Source: Nocardia testacea NBRC 100365
GTDB lineage: Bacteria; Actinomycetota; Actinomycetes; Mycobacteriales; Mycobacteriaceae
NCBI RefSeq assembly: GCF_000308775.1
Contig: NZ_BAGJ01000270.1
Span: 16,513 to 80,512, forward strand
DNA: 64,000 nt
Reading direction: 5' to 3'
Shown here: one piece after another, positions 56,561 to 64,000 of the stretch
Layout: each line of letters begins with the position of its first letter
How positions within the stretch are numbered: position 1 is the first letter of the stretch
Notes under the pieces: model-generated
What the model saw: only the letters and a program-made list of their open reading frames with translations
Told to the model about the DNA's origin: nothing
Databases searched by the model: none
Program-made: the position numbers and the translations under genes

Positions 56561-58650
56561 CGTCCATCCCGGCTGCCTCGATGGGGGCGCCGCTCGCCCG
56601 GCTCGACGGGTACGCGAAGGTCACCGGTACCGCCCGCTACGCCTTCGAGCACGATGTGGGCGATCCGCTCTACCTGCACCCGGTACAGTCCACCATCGCC
56701 CGCGGGACGGTGCGTGTCATGGACACCGGCCGCGCCGCCCGGCTCCCGGGCGTGGTGGCGGTGCTGACGGTGTTCGACGCGCCCGCACTCGCCGACACCT
56801 CCGACGGCGAGCTGAGCATCCTGCAGGACGACCGGGTCCATTTCCGCGGCCAGCTCATCGGCGCGGTAATCGCCGAGAACGCCGAAACCGCCCGGCAGGC
56901 CGTGGATCTCGTGCGCGTCGACTACCGAACCGAACCACACCATACCGAGCTGCGTACCGACGATCCCGGCCGTTACGCACCCGACCAGGTCAATCCGTCC
57001 TTTCCGACCGACACCGACGATGGTGACGTCGACGGGGCGCTGGCCGGGGCGGCGGTCCGCATCGACCGGACCTACCGCACACCCGCCGAGCACAACAATC
57101 CGATGGAACCGCACGCGTGCATCGCGGTGTGGGACGAGTCCGGGGACCGCACGCAGGTGACGCTCTACGATTCGACCCAGGGGGTGCACGCGGTCCGTAC
57201 CACGCTGGCGCCGCTGTTCGGGCTCGAGCCCGCACAGCTCCGGGTCGTCGCACCCCATGTCGGAGGCGGGTTCGGCGCCAAGGGCGCGCCGCACGCCCAT
57301 AATGTGCTCGCGCTGATGGCGGCCCGGCGCACACCCGGCCGGCCGGTGAAATTCGCGGTCACCCGGCAGCAGATGTTCTCGCTCGTCGGCTACCGGACCC
57401 CGACCGTCCAGCGGATCGAGCTGGGCGCGCAGCCCGACGGCACCCTGACCGCGCTCACCCATGAGGTGTTCGAGACGACCTCGCGGGTCAAGGAATTCGC
57501 CGAGCAGACAGCGGTCGCCTCGCGCATGATGTATGCCACCCCCAACCGGCGGACCTCCCATCGGCTGTCGCCACTGGATGTCCCGGTGCCGTTCTGGATG
57601 CGCGCCCCCGGCGAATGCCCCGGAATGTACGCCGCCGAGTCGGCGATGGACGAACTCGCCTTGGCCTGCGGTATCGATCCGATCGAACTGCGTATCCGCA
57701 ACGAACCCGACGCCGACCCGGAGACCGGCAAACCCTGGTCCGGGCGGCGTCTCACCGAATGCCTGCGCACCGGAGCCGAACGGTTCGGCTGGGCGCGCCG
57801 CGACCCGGCGCCACGCGCCCACCGTGCGGGGGATTGGCTGGTCGGCACCGGGGTCGCGGCCGCGACCTATCCGGGGGGCTCGATGCCGGGCAACAGCGCG
57901 CGGATCGAATACGATCCCGGCGGTCGCTATATCGTCGGCATCGGAGCCGCCGATATCGGAACCGGCACCTGGACGGCGTTGACCCAGATCGCGGCCGACG
58001 CGCTCGAGGTCGACCCGGACCGGGTGCGCTTGCGGATCGGCGATACCGACCTGCCGGAAGCCAGTGTTGCGGGCGGCTCCACCGGGATCAGCTCGTGGGG
58101 TTCGGCGATAGTGGCCGCGGCCCGCGAGTTCCGGCACGACCACGGCGGGAACCCGGCGGCCGGGGCACACACCACCGCACAGGCGCCCGAGAATCCCGAT
58201 GCCGAGAAGTACGCGCTGCACTCGTTCGGCGCGCAGTTCGTCGAGGCGCGGGTGCACTCCTACACCGGTGAGATCCGGATACCGCGGATGCTGGGGGTGT
58301 TCTCGGTCGGCCGGGCCGTCAATCCGCGGACGCTGCGCTCCCAGCTGATCGGCGGTATGACGATGGGGATCTCCGGTGCCCTGCACGAAGAGAGCGTGCG
58401 CGACCATCGATTCGGTCATATCGTCACCCAGGATCTGGCGTCCTATCACATCAGCGCACACGCCGATGTCCAGGATGTGGACGCGATCTGGCTGGACGAG
58501 GTGGACGAGCACGCCAATCCGATGGGTGCCCGGGGTGCCGGGGAGATCGGAATCGTCGGGGCCGCCGCCGCGGTGGCCAACGCGGTCCACCACGCGACGG
58601 GGATACGGGTGCGGACGCTGCCGATCACCGCCGACGCCGTGCTGGGCTGA
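56557..58650 (+). CDS. Molybdenum hydroxylase, molybdopterin-binding catalytic subunit (PaoC/YagR-like)
   Basis: A 697-residue catalytic subunit. GAPLARLDGYAKVTGTARYA starts domain 1, and HNNPMEPHACIAVWDESGDR, VAPHVGGGFGAKGAPHAHNV and MRAPGECPGMYAAESAMDEL are molybdopterin-contact loops. GGSTGISSWGSAIVAAAREF precedes the C-terminal NPMGARGAGEIGIVGAAAAV with the catalytic Glu of GAGEIG. It hydroxylates an aldehyde or N-heterocycle using water. No PaoD/XdhC maturation gene lies in the window. Substrate is undetermined; an aromatic aldehyde would match the organism's nearby interests. Confidence 0.92.
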   Translation: MTSIPAASMGAPLARLDGYAKVTGTARYAFEHDVGDPLYLHPVQSTIARGTVRVMDTGRAARLPGVVAVLTVFDAPALADTSDGELSILQDDRVHFRGQLIGAVIAENAETARQAVDLVRVDYRTEPHHTELRTDDPGRYAPDQVNPSFPTDTDDGDVDGALAGAAVRIDRTYRTPAEHNNPMEPHACIAVWDESGDRTQVTLYDSTQGVHAVRTTLAPLFGLEPAQLRVVAPHVGGGFGAKGAPHAHNVLALMAARRTPGRPVKFAVTRQQMFSLVGYRTPTVQRIELGAQPDGTLTALTHEVFETTSRVKEFAEQTAVASRMMYATPNRRTSHRLSPLDVPVPFWMRAPGECPGMYAAESAMDELALACGIDPIELRIRNEPDADPETGKPWSGRRLTECLRTGAERFGWARRDPAPRAHRAGDWLVGTGVAAATYPGGSMPGNSARIEYDPGGRYIVGIGAADIGTGTWTALTQIAADALEVDPDRVRLRIGDTDLPEASVAGGSTGISSWGSAIVAAAREFRHDHGGNPAAGAHTTAQAPENPDAEKYALHSFGAQFVEARVHSYTGEIRIPRMLGVFSVGRAVNPRTLRSQLIGGMTMGISGALHEESVRDHRFGHIVTQDLASYHISAHADVQDVDAIWLDEVDEHANPMGARGAGEIGIVGAAAAVANAVHHATGIRVRTLPITADAVLG

Positions 58651-58811
58651 GCGATCCGTCCACCTGGCGGCCGCGGTTCACCCGGTACGGTCACGCACAA
58701 CTGCCCGCGCCCGCCCGCCGGTGGATCAGCCGCCGCCGCCCGGCCGAAATGTCCTGCGGGCGTGGCCGTAGCGCGGCTCGGCCGCCGCTTTCGACGGCCG
58801 TACCATGGGGT

Positions 58812-59657
58812 ATGCCCGTAGAGTCGGTTCGCTTCGCCGGGGAGGCCATGGATATCGCGGTGCCGTGCCGGCCGCTGCGGGTGGCGGGGGTCGCCATGGC
58901 GGGTTTCCGCGGTCGCGTGACGGAACCGGCGGAACTGCCGGTCGTTCCCTATCCGGCCTCGACCGTTTTCCTCGACTTCGGGGATGTCGCATTCGTCGAC
59001 GAGCTCCGCGGCACCCGCGCCCAGGGCAGCTGGGTGGTCGGGCTCGGCTCCGTCGGTGTGCGCGGCGGCGGACGCGAGGTCGACCTTCTCCAGGTGCGGT
59101 TGTCGCCGGTGGTCGCCCACGCGGTTCTGGGAGCCCCGCCGGGTCCGGATGCGCCGGTGATCGGCCTGCAGGAACTCTGGGGCCGGGATGTGGCGCGCCT
59201 TCGCGACCGGCTGCGCGCCGCGCCCTCCTGGGACGAGAGGTTCGCGCTCGTGGAGACTGTCCTCGGCGTCCGGCAGGAGGCGAGTCGAGCGGCCGACCCG
59301 GAGATCGTGCACGCCTGGCGGCGAATCGTGGCCGGCGGCGGGCGCGTCCGGGTCGAGCGGGTGGCGGACGAGGTGGGGTGGAGTCGTAAGCGGTTGTGGT
59401 CGCGGTTCCGCGCTCAACTCGGGACGACACCGAAGCGGGCCGCGCAGCTGGTCCGTTTCGACCGGGCGGCGCATCGCCTCTCCCGAGGGCACAGTGCCGC
59501 TCTGGTATCCGCGGAGGGCGGGTATGCCGACCAATCCCACCTCCACCGGGAAGCCGCCGCCTTCACCGGGCTCACACCCACGGCTCTGGCGACCGCACCG
59601 TGGCTCTCGATCGATCCCGTGGCATGGCCGGCGCCGGCGTACGCGGCCGGGCGCTGA
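58812..59657 (+). CDS. AraC-family regulator
   Basis: A 281-residue protein. The N-terminal sensor part (PLRVAGVAMAGFRGRVTEPA, LPVVPYPASTVFLDFGDVAF, RGTRAQGSWVVGLGSVGVRG) resembles the regulators with an AraC-type HTH that recognise aromatic or aldehyde inducers. The C-terminal helix pair reads VRVERVADEVGWSRKRLWSR, FRAQLGTTPKRAAQLVRFDR, AEGGYADQSHLHREAAAFTG. ATG 58812 follows a short low-complexity gap. It is 161 bases after the molybdoenzyme operon in the same direction, so it may control it, or the adjacent lost hydrolase. Confidence 0.82.
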   Translation: MPVESVRFAGEAMDIAVPCRPLRVAGVAMAGFRGRVTEPAELPVVPYPASTVFLDFGDVAFVDELRGTRAQGSWVVGLGSVGVRGGGREVDLLQVRLSPVVAHAVLGAPPGPDAPVIGLQELWGRDVARLRDRLRAAPSWDERFALVETVLGVRQEASRAADPEIVHAWRRIVAGGGRVRVERVADEVGWSRKRLWSRFRAQLGTTPKRAAQLVRFDRAAHRLSRGHSAALVSAEGGYADQSHLHREAAAFTGLTPTALATAPWLSIDPVAWPAPAYAAGR

Positions 59658-59689
59658 GGAACTGCCCGCCGAGGTGCTCGTCCTCGTCC

Positions 59690-60001
59690 GACGGCACGGG
59701 AAACGCCGCGGTATCGCCGATACACGCCGCCGGCCTCGCTGGGCTCGCCCCCGCCCTCGTGGTCGTACCGACCCTGGACTCGCTGGCCGACCACGGACGC
59801 CGGTACGCGCAGCGGTTGCGCGAATCCGGGACTCCCGCCGATATCGCCGAACACCCCGGGGCACCGCACGCGTTCGTCACATTGCCGGGTGTGGTGCCAC
59901 AGGCCGCGGCCGCGCGACGGCAGATCACCGATTTTCTCCGCGCGCGCCTGGCGGGGACCCCGGAGCCCTCCACCCGGCCGGCGCCGGCGCGAAACCGGTG
60001 A
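59690..60001 (+). pseudogene. Alpha/beta hydrolase (HSL/esterase) C-terminal remnant
   Basis: From 59690 the plus strand reads DGTGNAAVSPIHAAGLAGLA, PALVVVPTLDSLADHGRRYA, QRLRESGTPADIAEHPGAPH and AFVTLPGVVPQAAAARRQIT, the last ~100 residues of a hormone-sensitive-lipase-like esterase. The acid is in LDSLAD and the His in PHAF, but the HGGG and GDSAG halves are missing because the AraC gene occupies that place in another frame. It is a decayed gene fragment. Confidence 0.6.
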
Positions 60002-60039
60002 CCACCGGATTTCGCCCGGGCGCCTGGAACCGACGCTGA

Positions 60040-60325
60040 TCAGGAGTGGGCGAAGGGGAACTCATCGCACAGTCGGCCGGCGAAGCGGAGCTCGGCGTGT
60101 TCGCGCATCCGGGGCCCGTAGACCGGATCGCCGGAGAGCACGGTGTACCCGGTGAATTCGCGTTCGCTCGCCGACCACCCACGGGACATCGGCGTAGAGG
60201 AGCGCGGAAGCGCCCGGATCGCGGCGGATTCGCGTCAGGACCCGGTCGGTGAGGGCAACTCCGTGGGCGGGATCCGCCGGGTCGATCGACATGCCCGCAA
60301 CATACTCGAGCGGTCCGACCGGCAA
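60040..60325 (-). pseudogene. Frameshifted remnant, possibly of a PIG-L-like deacetylase
   Basis: From 60325 the minus strand reads SIDPADPAHGVALTDRVLTR and IRRDPGASALLYADVPWVVG, then loses sense; in the next frame it continues ASEREFTGYTVLSGDPVYGP, RMREHAELRFAGRLCDEFPF, AHS and stops at 60040. Two coherent halves in adjacent frames show one frameshift. The HxVALTDxVL and LLYxDxPW pattern is reminiscent of PIG-L/LmbE proteins, a weak assignment. Nothing upstream supplies the metal-binding N-terminus. Confidence 0.45.
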
Positions 60326-60373
60326 CTCGATGAGGCCGGGCGGAAGGACGTCTCGCCGGACGGCGGACCGGAC

Positions 60374-60874
60374 TCAGGGGCGGGGCACGGCGTGTAGCGT
60401 CACCTCGCTCAACTCGCCGGAGTGGATACGGACGGTCAGGTAGGTGTGCTCGGGCTGCCGTCGGCGATCGGTCGGCGAACCCGGGTTGAGCAGGCGCAGG
60501 CCGGTGTCGGTGACACTGTCCCAGGGGATGTGGCTGTGGCCGAAGACCAGCACATCGGTGTCCGGGAAGGCCGCGGCGCAGCGGCGGTCACGGCCTTTCG
60601 CGGGCCCGGTCTCGTGCACCACGGCCAGGCGCAGTCCGGCGAGGTCCGCGCGAGCGATCTCGGGCAGCCGGGCGCGCAGCTCCGGGCCGTCGTTGTTGCC
60701 GTATACGCCGATGAGACGTCTGCTGCGTGCTTCGAGCCGGTCCAGCAGCGCGGGTTCCACCCAGTCACCGGCGTGCACGACGACATCGGCCGCGTCCACC
60801 TCGTCCCAGAGGACCGCGGGCAGGTCCCGGGCCCGCTTCGGTACATGCGTATCGGACATGATGAGCAACCGCAT
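60374..60874 (-). CDS. YfcE/MJ0936-type metallophosphoesterase
   Basis: A 166-residue phosphodiesterase. ATG 60874 gives MRLLIMSDTHVPKRARDLPA with motif I (DTH), then VVVHAGDWVEPALLDRLEAR (GDW), RLIGVYGNNDGPELRARLPE (GNND), LAVVHETGPAKG and FGHSHIPWDSV (GHSH), all metal ligands of the calcineurin-like fold. Earlier in-frame starts add a low-complexity stretch. The family hydrolyses phosphodiesters such as cAMP-like or model substrates; the true substrate is unknown. Confidence 0.9.
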   Translation of the reverse strand: MRLLIMSDTHVPKRARDLPAVLWDEVDAADVVVHAGDWVEPALLDRLEARSRRLIGVYGNNDGPELRARLPEIARADLAGLRLAVVHETGPAKGRDRRCAAAFPDTDVLVFGHSHIPWDSVTDTGLRLLNPGSPTDRRRQPEHTYLTVRIHSGELSEVTLHAVPRP

Positions 60875-61063
60875 GGGTCCGGTGTAGCACCCGGGCACCG
60901 GTTCGTCGCGTTCGCCGGCAGAAGTGGCGCCGGCGGGTCCGCTGCCATTCACCGGGCGGGGGTATCCCGGCCGGGCAGCGCGGGACCGGCTGCGCCGCCG
61001 ATCGCCGTCTCGCGGGTTCCGGCAGGTACCGACCTTCTGGAATCGACGTCGGTTCGCCCGCGG

Positions 61064-61756
61064 CTAGAGCACGACCGGATGATCGGAGACCACGCGTCCG
61101 CCCAGATGCACCCAGCCGTCCGGGTCGTGCCGGGTGAACAGTTGCGAACCCTGCCCCTGGGTGATGGTGAGGTCGCGTTCGAGCCGGGCGGTGAGGGCGA
61201 TGGCGGCCGCCCCGGTGGCCTCGTCCTCGGGGATGCCCATGGCGGGTGCGAACATGCGGGCCCGGACCGCACTGCGCTCCGGGTCGGTCCAGGACCAGAC
61301 GTAGTGATGGCCGCTGTCGAAATCGGCGGGTGCCACGGTGGCGAGGAATTCGGGGTCGTCGAATTCGTGGAAGGTGAATTCGGGGGCCCATTCCGGCCGG
61401 GCCCGTACCCAGACGAGACCGGCGTCGGCGGTGACGGCCACCGGACCGGCGGGCACCTCCAGCGTGCCGACCGGTGTGCCCTGATCGGCGAGCCACCAGG
61501 CCGTCCCGACGGTGGGGTGGCCGGCGAAGGGGAGTTCGACAGCCGGGGTGTAGATGCGTAGCCGGGCGATCTCACCGGCCGGCGCCTCGACCACGACCGT
61601 TTCGCTGTAACCGAGCCGGGCGGCCAGCGCCTGGTGGTCGACGCCTTCCACATCGCCGGCGCGGGCGATACCCAGGAGATTTCCCCACCGGCCCGCGGGA
61701 TCGGTGAAGACCCGGACGACCTCGACCTGTGTACTGTCCTGCTCTGGCGCGCGCAC
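61064..61756 (-). CDS. PhzF-family isomerase/epimerase-like protein
   Basis: A 230-residue protein with the diaminopimelate-epimerase fold. VEVVRVFTDPAGRWGNLLGI is the usual PhzF opening; LRIYTPAVELPFAGHPTVGT contains the FAGHPT motif; the end holds FAPAMGIPEDEATGAAAIAL (DEATGSA-like) and GSQLFTRHDPDGWVHLGGRV. The catalytic Glu of true PhzF, usually at GxE, is not obvious at its place. No phenazine genes accompany it. Start GTG 61756 is the longest consistent with the fold. Confidence 0.85.
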   Translation of the reverse strand: MRAPEQDSTQVEVVRVFTDPAGRWGNLLGIARAGDVEGVDHQALAARLGYSETVVVEAPAGEIARLRIYTPAVELPFAGHPTVGTAWWLADQGTPVGTLEVPAGPVAVTADAGLVWVRARPEWAPEFTFHEFDDPEFLATVAPADFDSGHHYVWSWTDPERSAVRARMFAPAMGIPEDEATGAAAIALTARLERDLTITQGQGSQLFTRHDPDGWVHLGGRVVSDHPVVL

Positions 61757-61977
61757 GAGGACAGACTAGTCGAATACGACCACCGGCCCGCGAAGCCCCG
61801 GCGTCGCGGACACGCCTCGCGGCGGAGGCCTGCGGCCCGGCTCCGCGGTGGATCCACCACCGGGCACGCCGTCGGCGGCCGCCAGGGGGGTCACCCGGGC
61901 GGCCGCCGACGGCGGGAACTCCGCTCGCACGCCGCACGCCGCACGGCGCGATGGAGCGGTGATCGGTTGTCCGCGGG

Positions 61978-62220
61978 TCAACGGTCCTGATGCGAACGCT
62001 GGCGCGTTTCCTCCAGGTCGGCCTCGGAGCGGGCCTTCTCGGCTTCGGCTTCCTTCTGCGCGACCTCGCGTTGCGATTCGGCCTTGTCCTGCTGGGCGAT
62101 GCCCTCGTCGCGCAGATCGTTGTGCCCGGTCACGGTGCCCGCGACCTCCTTGGCCTTGCCCTTGACGCCCTCGACAGCGCCTTCCAGTCCTTCCCGGGGG
62201 CCCGTTCGATTCTCGGCCAC
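61978..62220 (-). CDS. CsbD-like small stress protein
   Basis: An 80-residue, highly charged protein. GTG 62220 has GGAGGT seven bases upstream. GPREGLEGAVEGVKGKAKEV, AGTVTGHNDLRDEGIAQQDK is the CsbD pattern (repeated G-K-x-K-E, and GH..L..EG..Q). The second half, AESQREVAQKEAEAEKARSE, is a helix rich in A, E and K, likely coiled-coil. Family members rise in general stress. No partner gene is adjacent. Confidence 0.82.
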   Translation of the reverse strand: MAENRTGPREGLEGAVEGVKGKAKEVAGTVTGHNDLRDEGIAQQDKAESQREVAQKEAEAEKARSEADLEETRQRSHQDR

Positions 62221-62546
62221 GATATCTACCTCCGATGTCGAGTGTTCGGGTGGACACAGGGCGCGTACCCCGCATCCGCCGGTTCAATCCGGATCGCCGA
62301 GCAAGGTTCCGGTGTGGCCGAGGCCGGGCCGGACACGCGGCGGCGCGCCTCCGCTCCGGCCCCATGAACGGTGAGCCGCTCGCCCGGAAGGGGGCGGGAG
62401 GCGACCTCGAGGGCGCGGCCGCGCGCACCGGCTGTGCCGCGAACCACACCCGGTGCGGGATTCCGGCTCAGGGGTTGAGTGTGCCGCTGCGGCATGGTTT
62501 TTCCTTGTTCCGAGCGCGAAAAGCCATACGGGAGGACGGAACAACC

Positions 62547-63236
62547 ATGACGGAACAGCGCACGGACCGGACCGGTGGCGACCCCACGCCGCCGGCCGCC
62601 CTACCGAACGCTGGCACGGCCGCGGAGACCGATGCCGCCGGGCCGCGGCCCACGCTGCTCGACCAGATGGGCGGGCCGATGGGGTTCGTCTACTCGACCA
62701 TTCCGGTTGTGGTGTTCGTGGCGGCCGACGCGGCCTGGGGTCTGCCGGCGACGATCGGGGTCTCCGTCGCGGTCGGTCTGGTACTCACCGTGTTCCGGGT
62801 GCTGCGCGGTGAGCGCCTCTCATCGGCTGCCGGTGGCCTGCTGGGGCTGGTGGTCGCCGTGGGGATCGTCGCGTGGACCGGGTCGGCGAAGGATTTCTTC
62901 GTCCTCGGGATCTGGGTGGCCCTGGCCGGCTTCGTCGTCACCTTCGGCTCGGTGCTGGCCCGCCGGCCGCTGACCGGCGTGATCTGGAACGTGCTGCACG
63001 GCGGCCGGCGCGCGTGGCGTACGGATCGGGCGGTGCTACGTGCGCACGATATCGCCACCCTGGCCGCCGCGGCGGTGTTCGGTACCCGGTTCGTGGTCAA
63101 GGAATGGTTGTACCTCGCCGACTCCACGACCTGGCTGGCCGTCGCCAAGGTCACGCTGGGAACGCCGCTCACGGTTCTCGCCGCGCTGGTCGTGCTCTGG
63201 GCGTTCCGTCGCACCACCAGGCATCTCGGGAAGTAG
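62547..63236 (+). CDS. DUF3159 integral membrane protein
   Basis: A 229-residue membrane protein. After a soluble N-terminal ~45 residues rich in P, A and T, LLDQMGGPMGFVYSTIPVVV begins the DUF3159 core. At least five hydrophobic helices follow (VFVAADAAWGLPATIGVSVA, AAGGLLGLVVAVGIVAWTGS, VLGIWVALAGFVVTFGSVLA), then the cytoplasmic loop WNVLHGGRRAWRTDRAVLRA and TRFVVKEWLYLAD. ATG 62547 follows GGGAGGACGG. Function is unknown; it is widespread in actinobacteria. A strong terminator hairpin follows. Confidence 0.9.
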   Translation: MTEQRTDRTGGDPTPPAALPNAGTAAETDAAGPRPTLLDQMGGPMGFVYSTIPVVVFVAADAAWGLPATIGVSVAVGLVLTVFRVLRGERLSSAAGGLLGLVVAVGIVAWTGSAKDFFVLGIWVALAGFVVTFGSVLARRPLTGVIWNVLHGGRRAWRTDRAVLRAHDIATLAAAAVFGTRFVVKEWLYLADSTTWLAVAKVTLGTPLTVLAALVVLWAFRRTTRHLGK

Positions 63237-63281
63237 TGGCGGGTCGCAGGGCGCACCCCGCCTCCGGCAGTGCGGGAACAC

Positions 63282-63309
63282 CGGCCCGCCGGCGCACGCC
63301 GGCGGGCCG
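63282..63309. terminator. Bidirectional terminator hairpin
   Basis: A 12-bp perfect G/C stem (63282-63293 with 63298-63309) and a 4-base loop lies between two converging genes, 46 bases after the DUF3159 stop and 12 before the stop of the minus-strand hypothetical. It fits termination from both sides. Confidence 0.65.
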
Positions 63310-63320
63310 CGCGGCGCTGT

Positions 63321-63623
63321 TCAGGCGCCGAGCAGCCGGATCTCGGTCTCGAGTTCGGCGGCCTGCACGGTCAAGGCATTGTCGTCGGGGTCCGCGCCGA
63401 TCCGGTCGATCAATGCGGCCCGGGTGATGACGGGCAGCCCCTGGGCGGCGACGTCGGGATCGGTCTCGACCCGCACCTCACCGCCTGCCAAAGCCAGGGT
63501 GGCCTGCGGATCCTGCGCGTCGAGTAGCCGGCGGAGGTCGTCGGGCGCGACCTGGGTGTGCGGTGGCCGCGGCGTGCCCGCGGCGGAGGACGGGTTTCCC
63601 GGTGTGCGGTTCTCGGAATTCAT
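63321..63623 (-). CDS. Hypothetical protein, 100 residues
   Basis: ATG 63623 gives MNSENRTPGNPSSAAGTPRP, a Pro/Ser/Thr-rich leader, then the folded-looking part PHTQVAPDDLRRLLDAQDPQ, ATLALAGGEVRVETDPDVAA and QGLPVITRAALIDRIGADPD, ending ALTVQAAELETEIRLLGA. It is soluble with a likely helix-strand core. No named family is recognised. A longer in-frame start adds a basic stretch without ribosome site. It is in line with the partial gene to its right. Confidence 0.65.
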   Translation of the reverse strand: MNSENRTPGNPSSAAGTPRPPHTQVAPDDLRRLLDAQDPQATLALAGGEVRVETDPDVAAQGLPVITRAALIDRIGADPDDNALTVQAAELETEIRLLGA

Positions 63624-63805
63624 GGTCCCCGGTTGCCCGGCCCGGCCGGAGGGAAACCTGTGCCGGTCGGCATCTGTTTTCCACTCCCGACCCCCACCCG
63701 GGGGTGATCGAAGTGCCGACGCCCGAGCAGACACTGCGGTTGTGTCCGGCCGGACGAGTTTCGACGTGACGGCCGGGCGGGTCGGGAACGCGCGCCGGAG
63801 GGCAA

Positions 63806-64000
63806 TCAGTCGGGGTTATGCCCCTCGAGGACCCCGGCGAGTGCCGACGCGACAAGTGCCACGGCACGATCGGGATCGTCGGCCAGATCCCGCAGTATGC
63901 CCAGCGCCAGAGGTACCGGCATCTCGGCGAGGGCCTGGGTGAGGCGTATCCGCACCGCCGGCTCGGCGGTGTGCGCGGCGAGTTCCGCGGCCAGGGCATC
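63806..64000 (-). CDS. C-terminal end of a helical-repeat-like protein (5' end outside window)
   Basis: The frame is open from the right edge to TGA at 63806. It encodes at least 64 residues: DALAAELAAHTAEPAVRIRL, TQALAEMPVPLALGILRDLA, DDPDRAVALVASALAGVLEG, HNPD. Two repeating helical hairpins with A/L heptads look HEAT-like, which is a guess from periodicity. Nothing can be said about its start or full length. No known family is assigned. Confidence 0.55.
   Translation of the reverse strand, partial: DALAAELAAHTAEPAVRIRLTQALAEMPVPLALGILRDLADDPDRAVALVASALAGVLEGHNPD

Noticed and set aside
56272..58593. A 773-codon minus-strand open frame opposite the molybdopterin subunit
   Set aside because: Low-complexity, no family motif; the sense strand encodes a complete molybdenum hydroxylase.
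1..64000. CRISPR array, insertion sequence, prophage or biosynthetic megasynthase
   Set aside because: No regularly spaced repeats, transposase DDE motifs, integrase, phage structural genes or NRPS/PKS domains are seen on either strand.

Overview
The window is high-GC actinobacterial DNA, most likely Nocardia or a close mycolic-acid relative. This is inferred from the very G/C-rich third codon positions, frequent GTG/TTG starts with 4-base ATGA/GTGA gene overlaps, a fused PcaL (lactonase plus decarboxylase), a CvnE/CYP157-like P450, a DUF3159 protein and dense IclR/LysR/AraC/MarR regulators. Most of it is accessory catabolism with stress, transport and small hypothetical genes in between.

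Layout. 1-12120 is a tightly coupled plus-strand acyl-CoA operon: two CaiB-type CoA-transferases (the first cut by the window edge), a crotonase, two acyl-CoA dehydrogenases, an SDR, three 3-hydroxyacyl-CoA dehydrogenases, a MenB/BadI-type crotonase, an AliA-like acyl-CoA ligase and a thiolase. The set fits catabolism of an alicyclic carboxylic acid by activation, ring dehydrogenation, hydration, oxidation, retro-Claisen ring opening and beta-oxidation. A scar holding remnants of two genes sits just before the thiolase. 12203-18812 is mixed: SRPBCC protein, SPL-type radical SAM protein, decayed LysR and SDR pieces, an FMN riboswitch controlling a type-II (RibH2-like) lumazine synthase, a histidine phosphatase, an erythromycin-esterase-family protein behind a promoter with an operator, and an ATP-dependent DNA ligase.

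18932-31545 is a protocatechuate/4-hydroxybenzoate island. pcaHGBL, an IclR regulator and pcaF run on the minus strand, and pcaIJ diverges from a shared control region with three regularly spaced half-sites. LysR, pcaK-like transporter, pobA and an aromatic aldehyde dehydrogenase follow. Aldehyde -> 4-hydroxybenzoate -> protocatechuate -> beta-ketoadipate -> succinyl-CoA + acetyl-CoA is therefore encoded in one place.

31711-38811 holds a peptide-type ABC importer preceded by a good IdeR/DtxR-like iron box, then a ferric-reductase-like flavoprotein, a tiny membrane peptide and a GNAT enzyme. 39125-43107 is stress-related: a CIRCE element before Hsp20, a 59-residue unknown protein followed by a perfect 21-bp hairpin, AraC, MarR/YceI divergent pair, DUF3140 and DUF2945 proteins. 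43146-48372 is a ketone-body module (MHS transporter, 3-hydroxybutyrate dehydrogenase-like SDR, acetoacetyl-CoA synthetase) with a divergent LysR regulator.

48408-52574 contains an orphan P450 lacking the ExxR arginine, a StyA-like flavin monooxygenase, a tRNA with a lysine-tRNA-like body but a glutamate CTC anticodon, a tRNA 3'-half remnant and a DUF7873-like protein. 52845-54727 is a two-component system whose kinase reads through only if one base of a C7 run is ignored. 55050-58650 is a PaoABC-like molybdenum hydroxylase. The rest holds an AraC regulator, decayed hydrolase remnants, a phosphodiesterase, a PhzF-like protein, a CsbD-like protein, a DUF3159 membrane protein and two small hypotheticals, the last running off the edge. 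Visible themes are operon-level translational coupling, gene-remnant scars between intact genes, and unusually readable regulatory sites.
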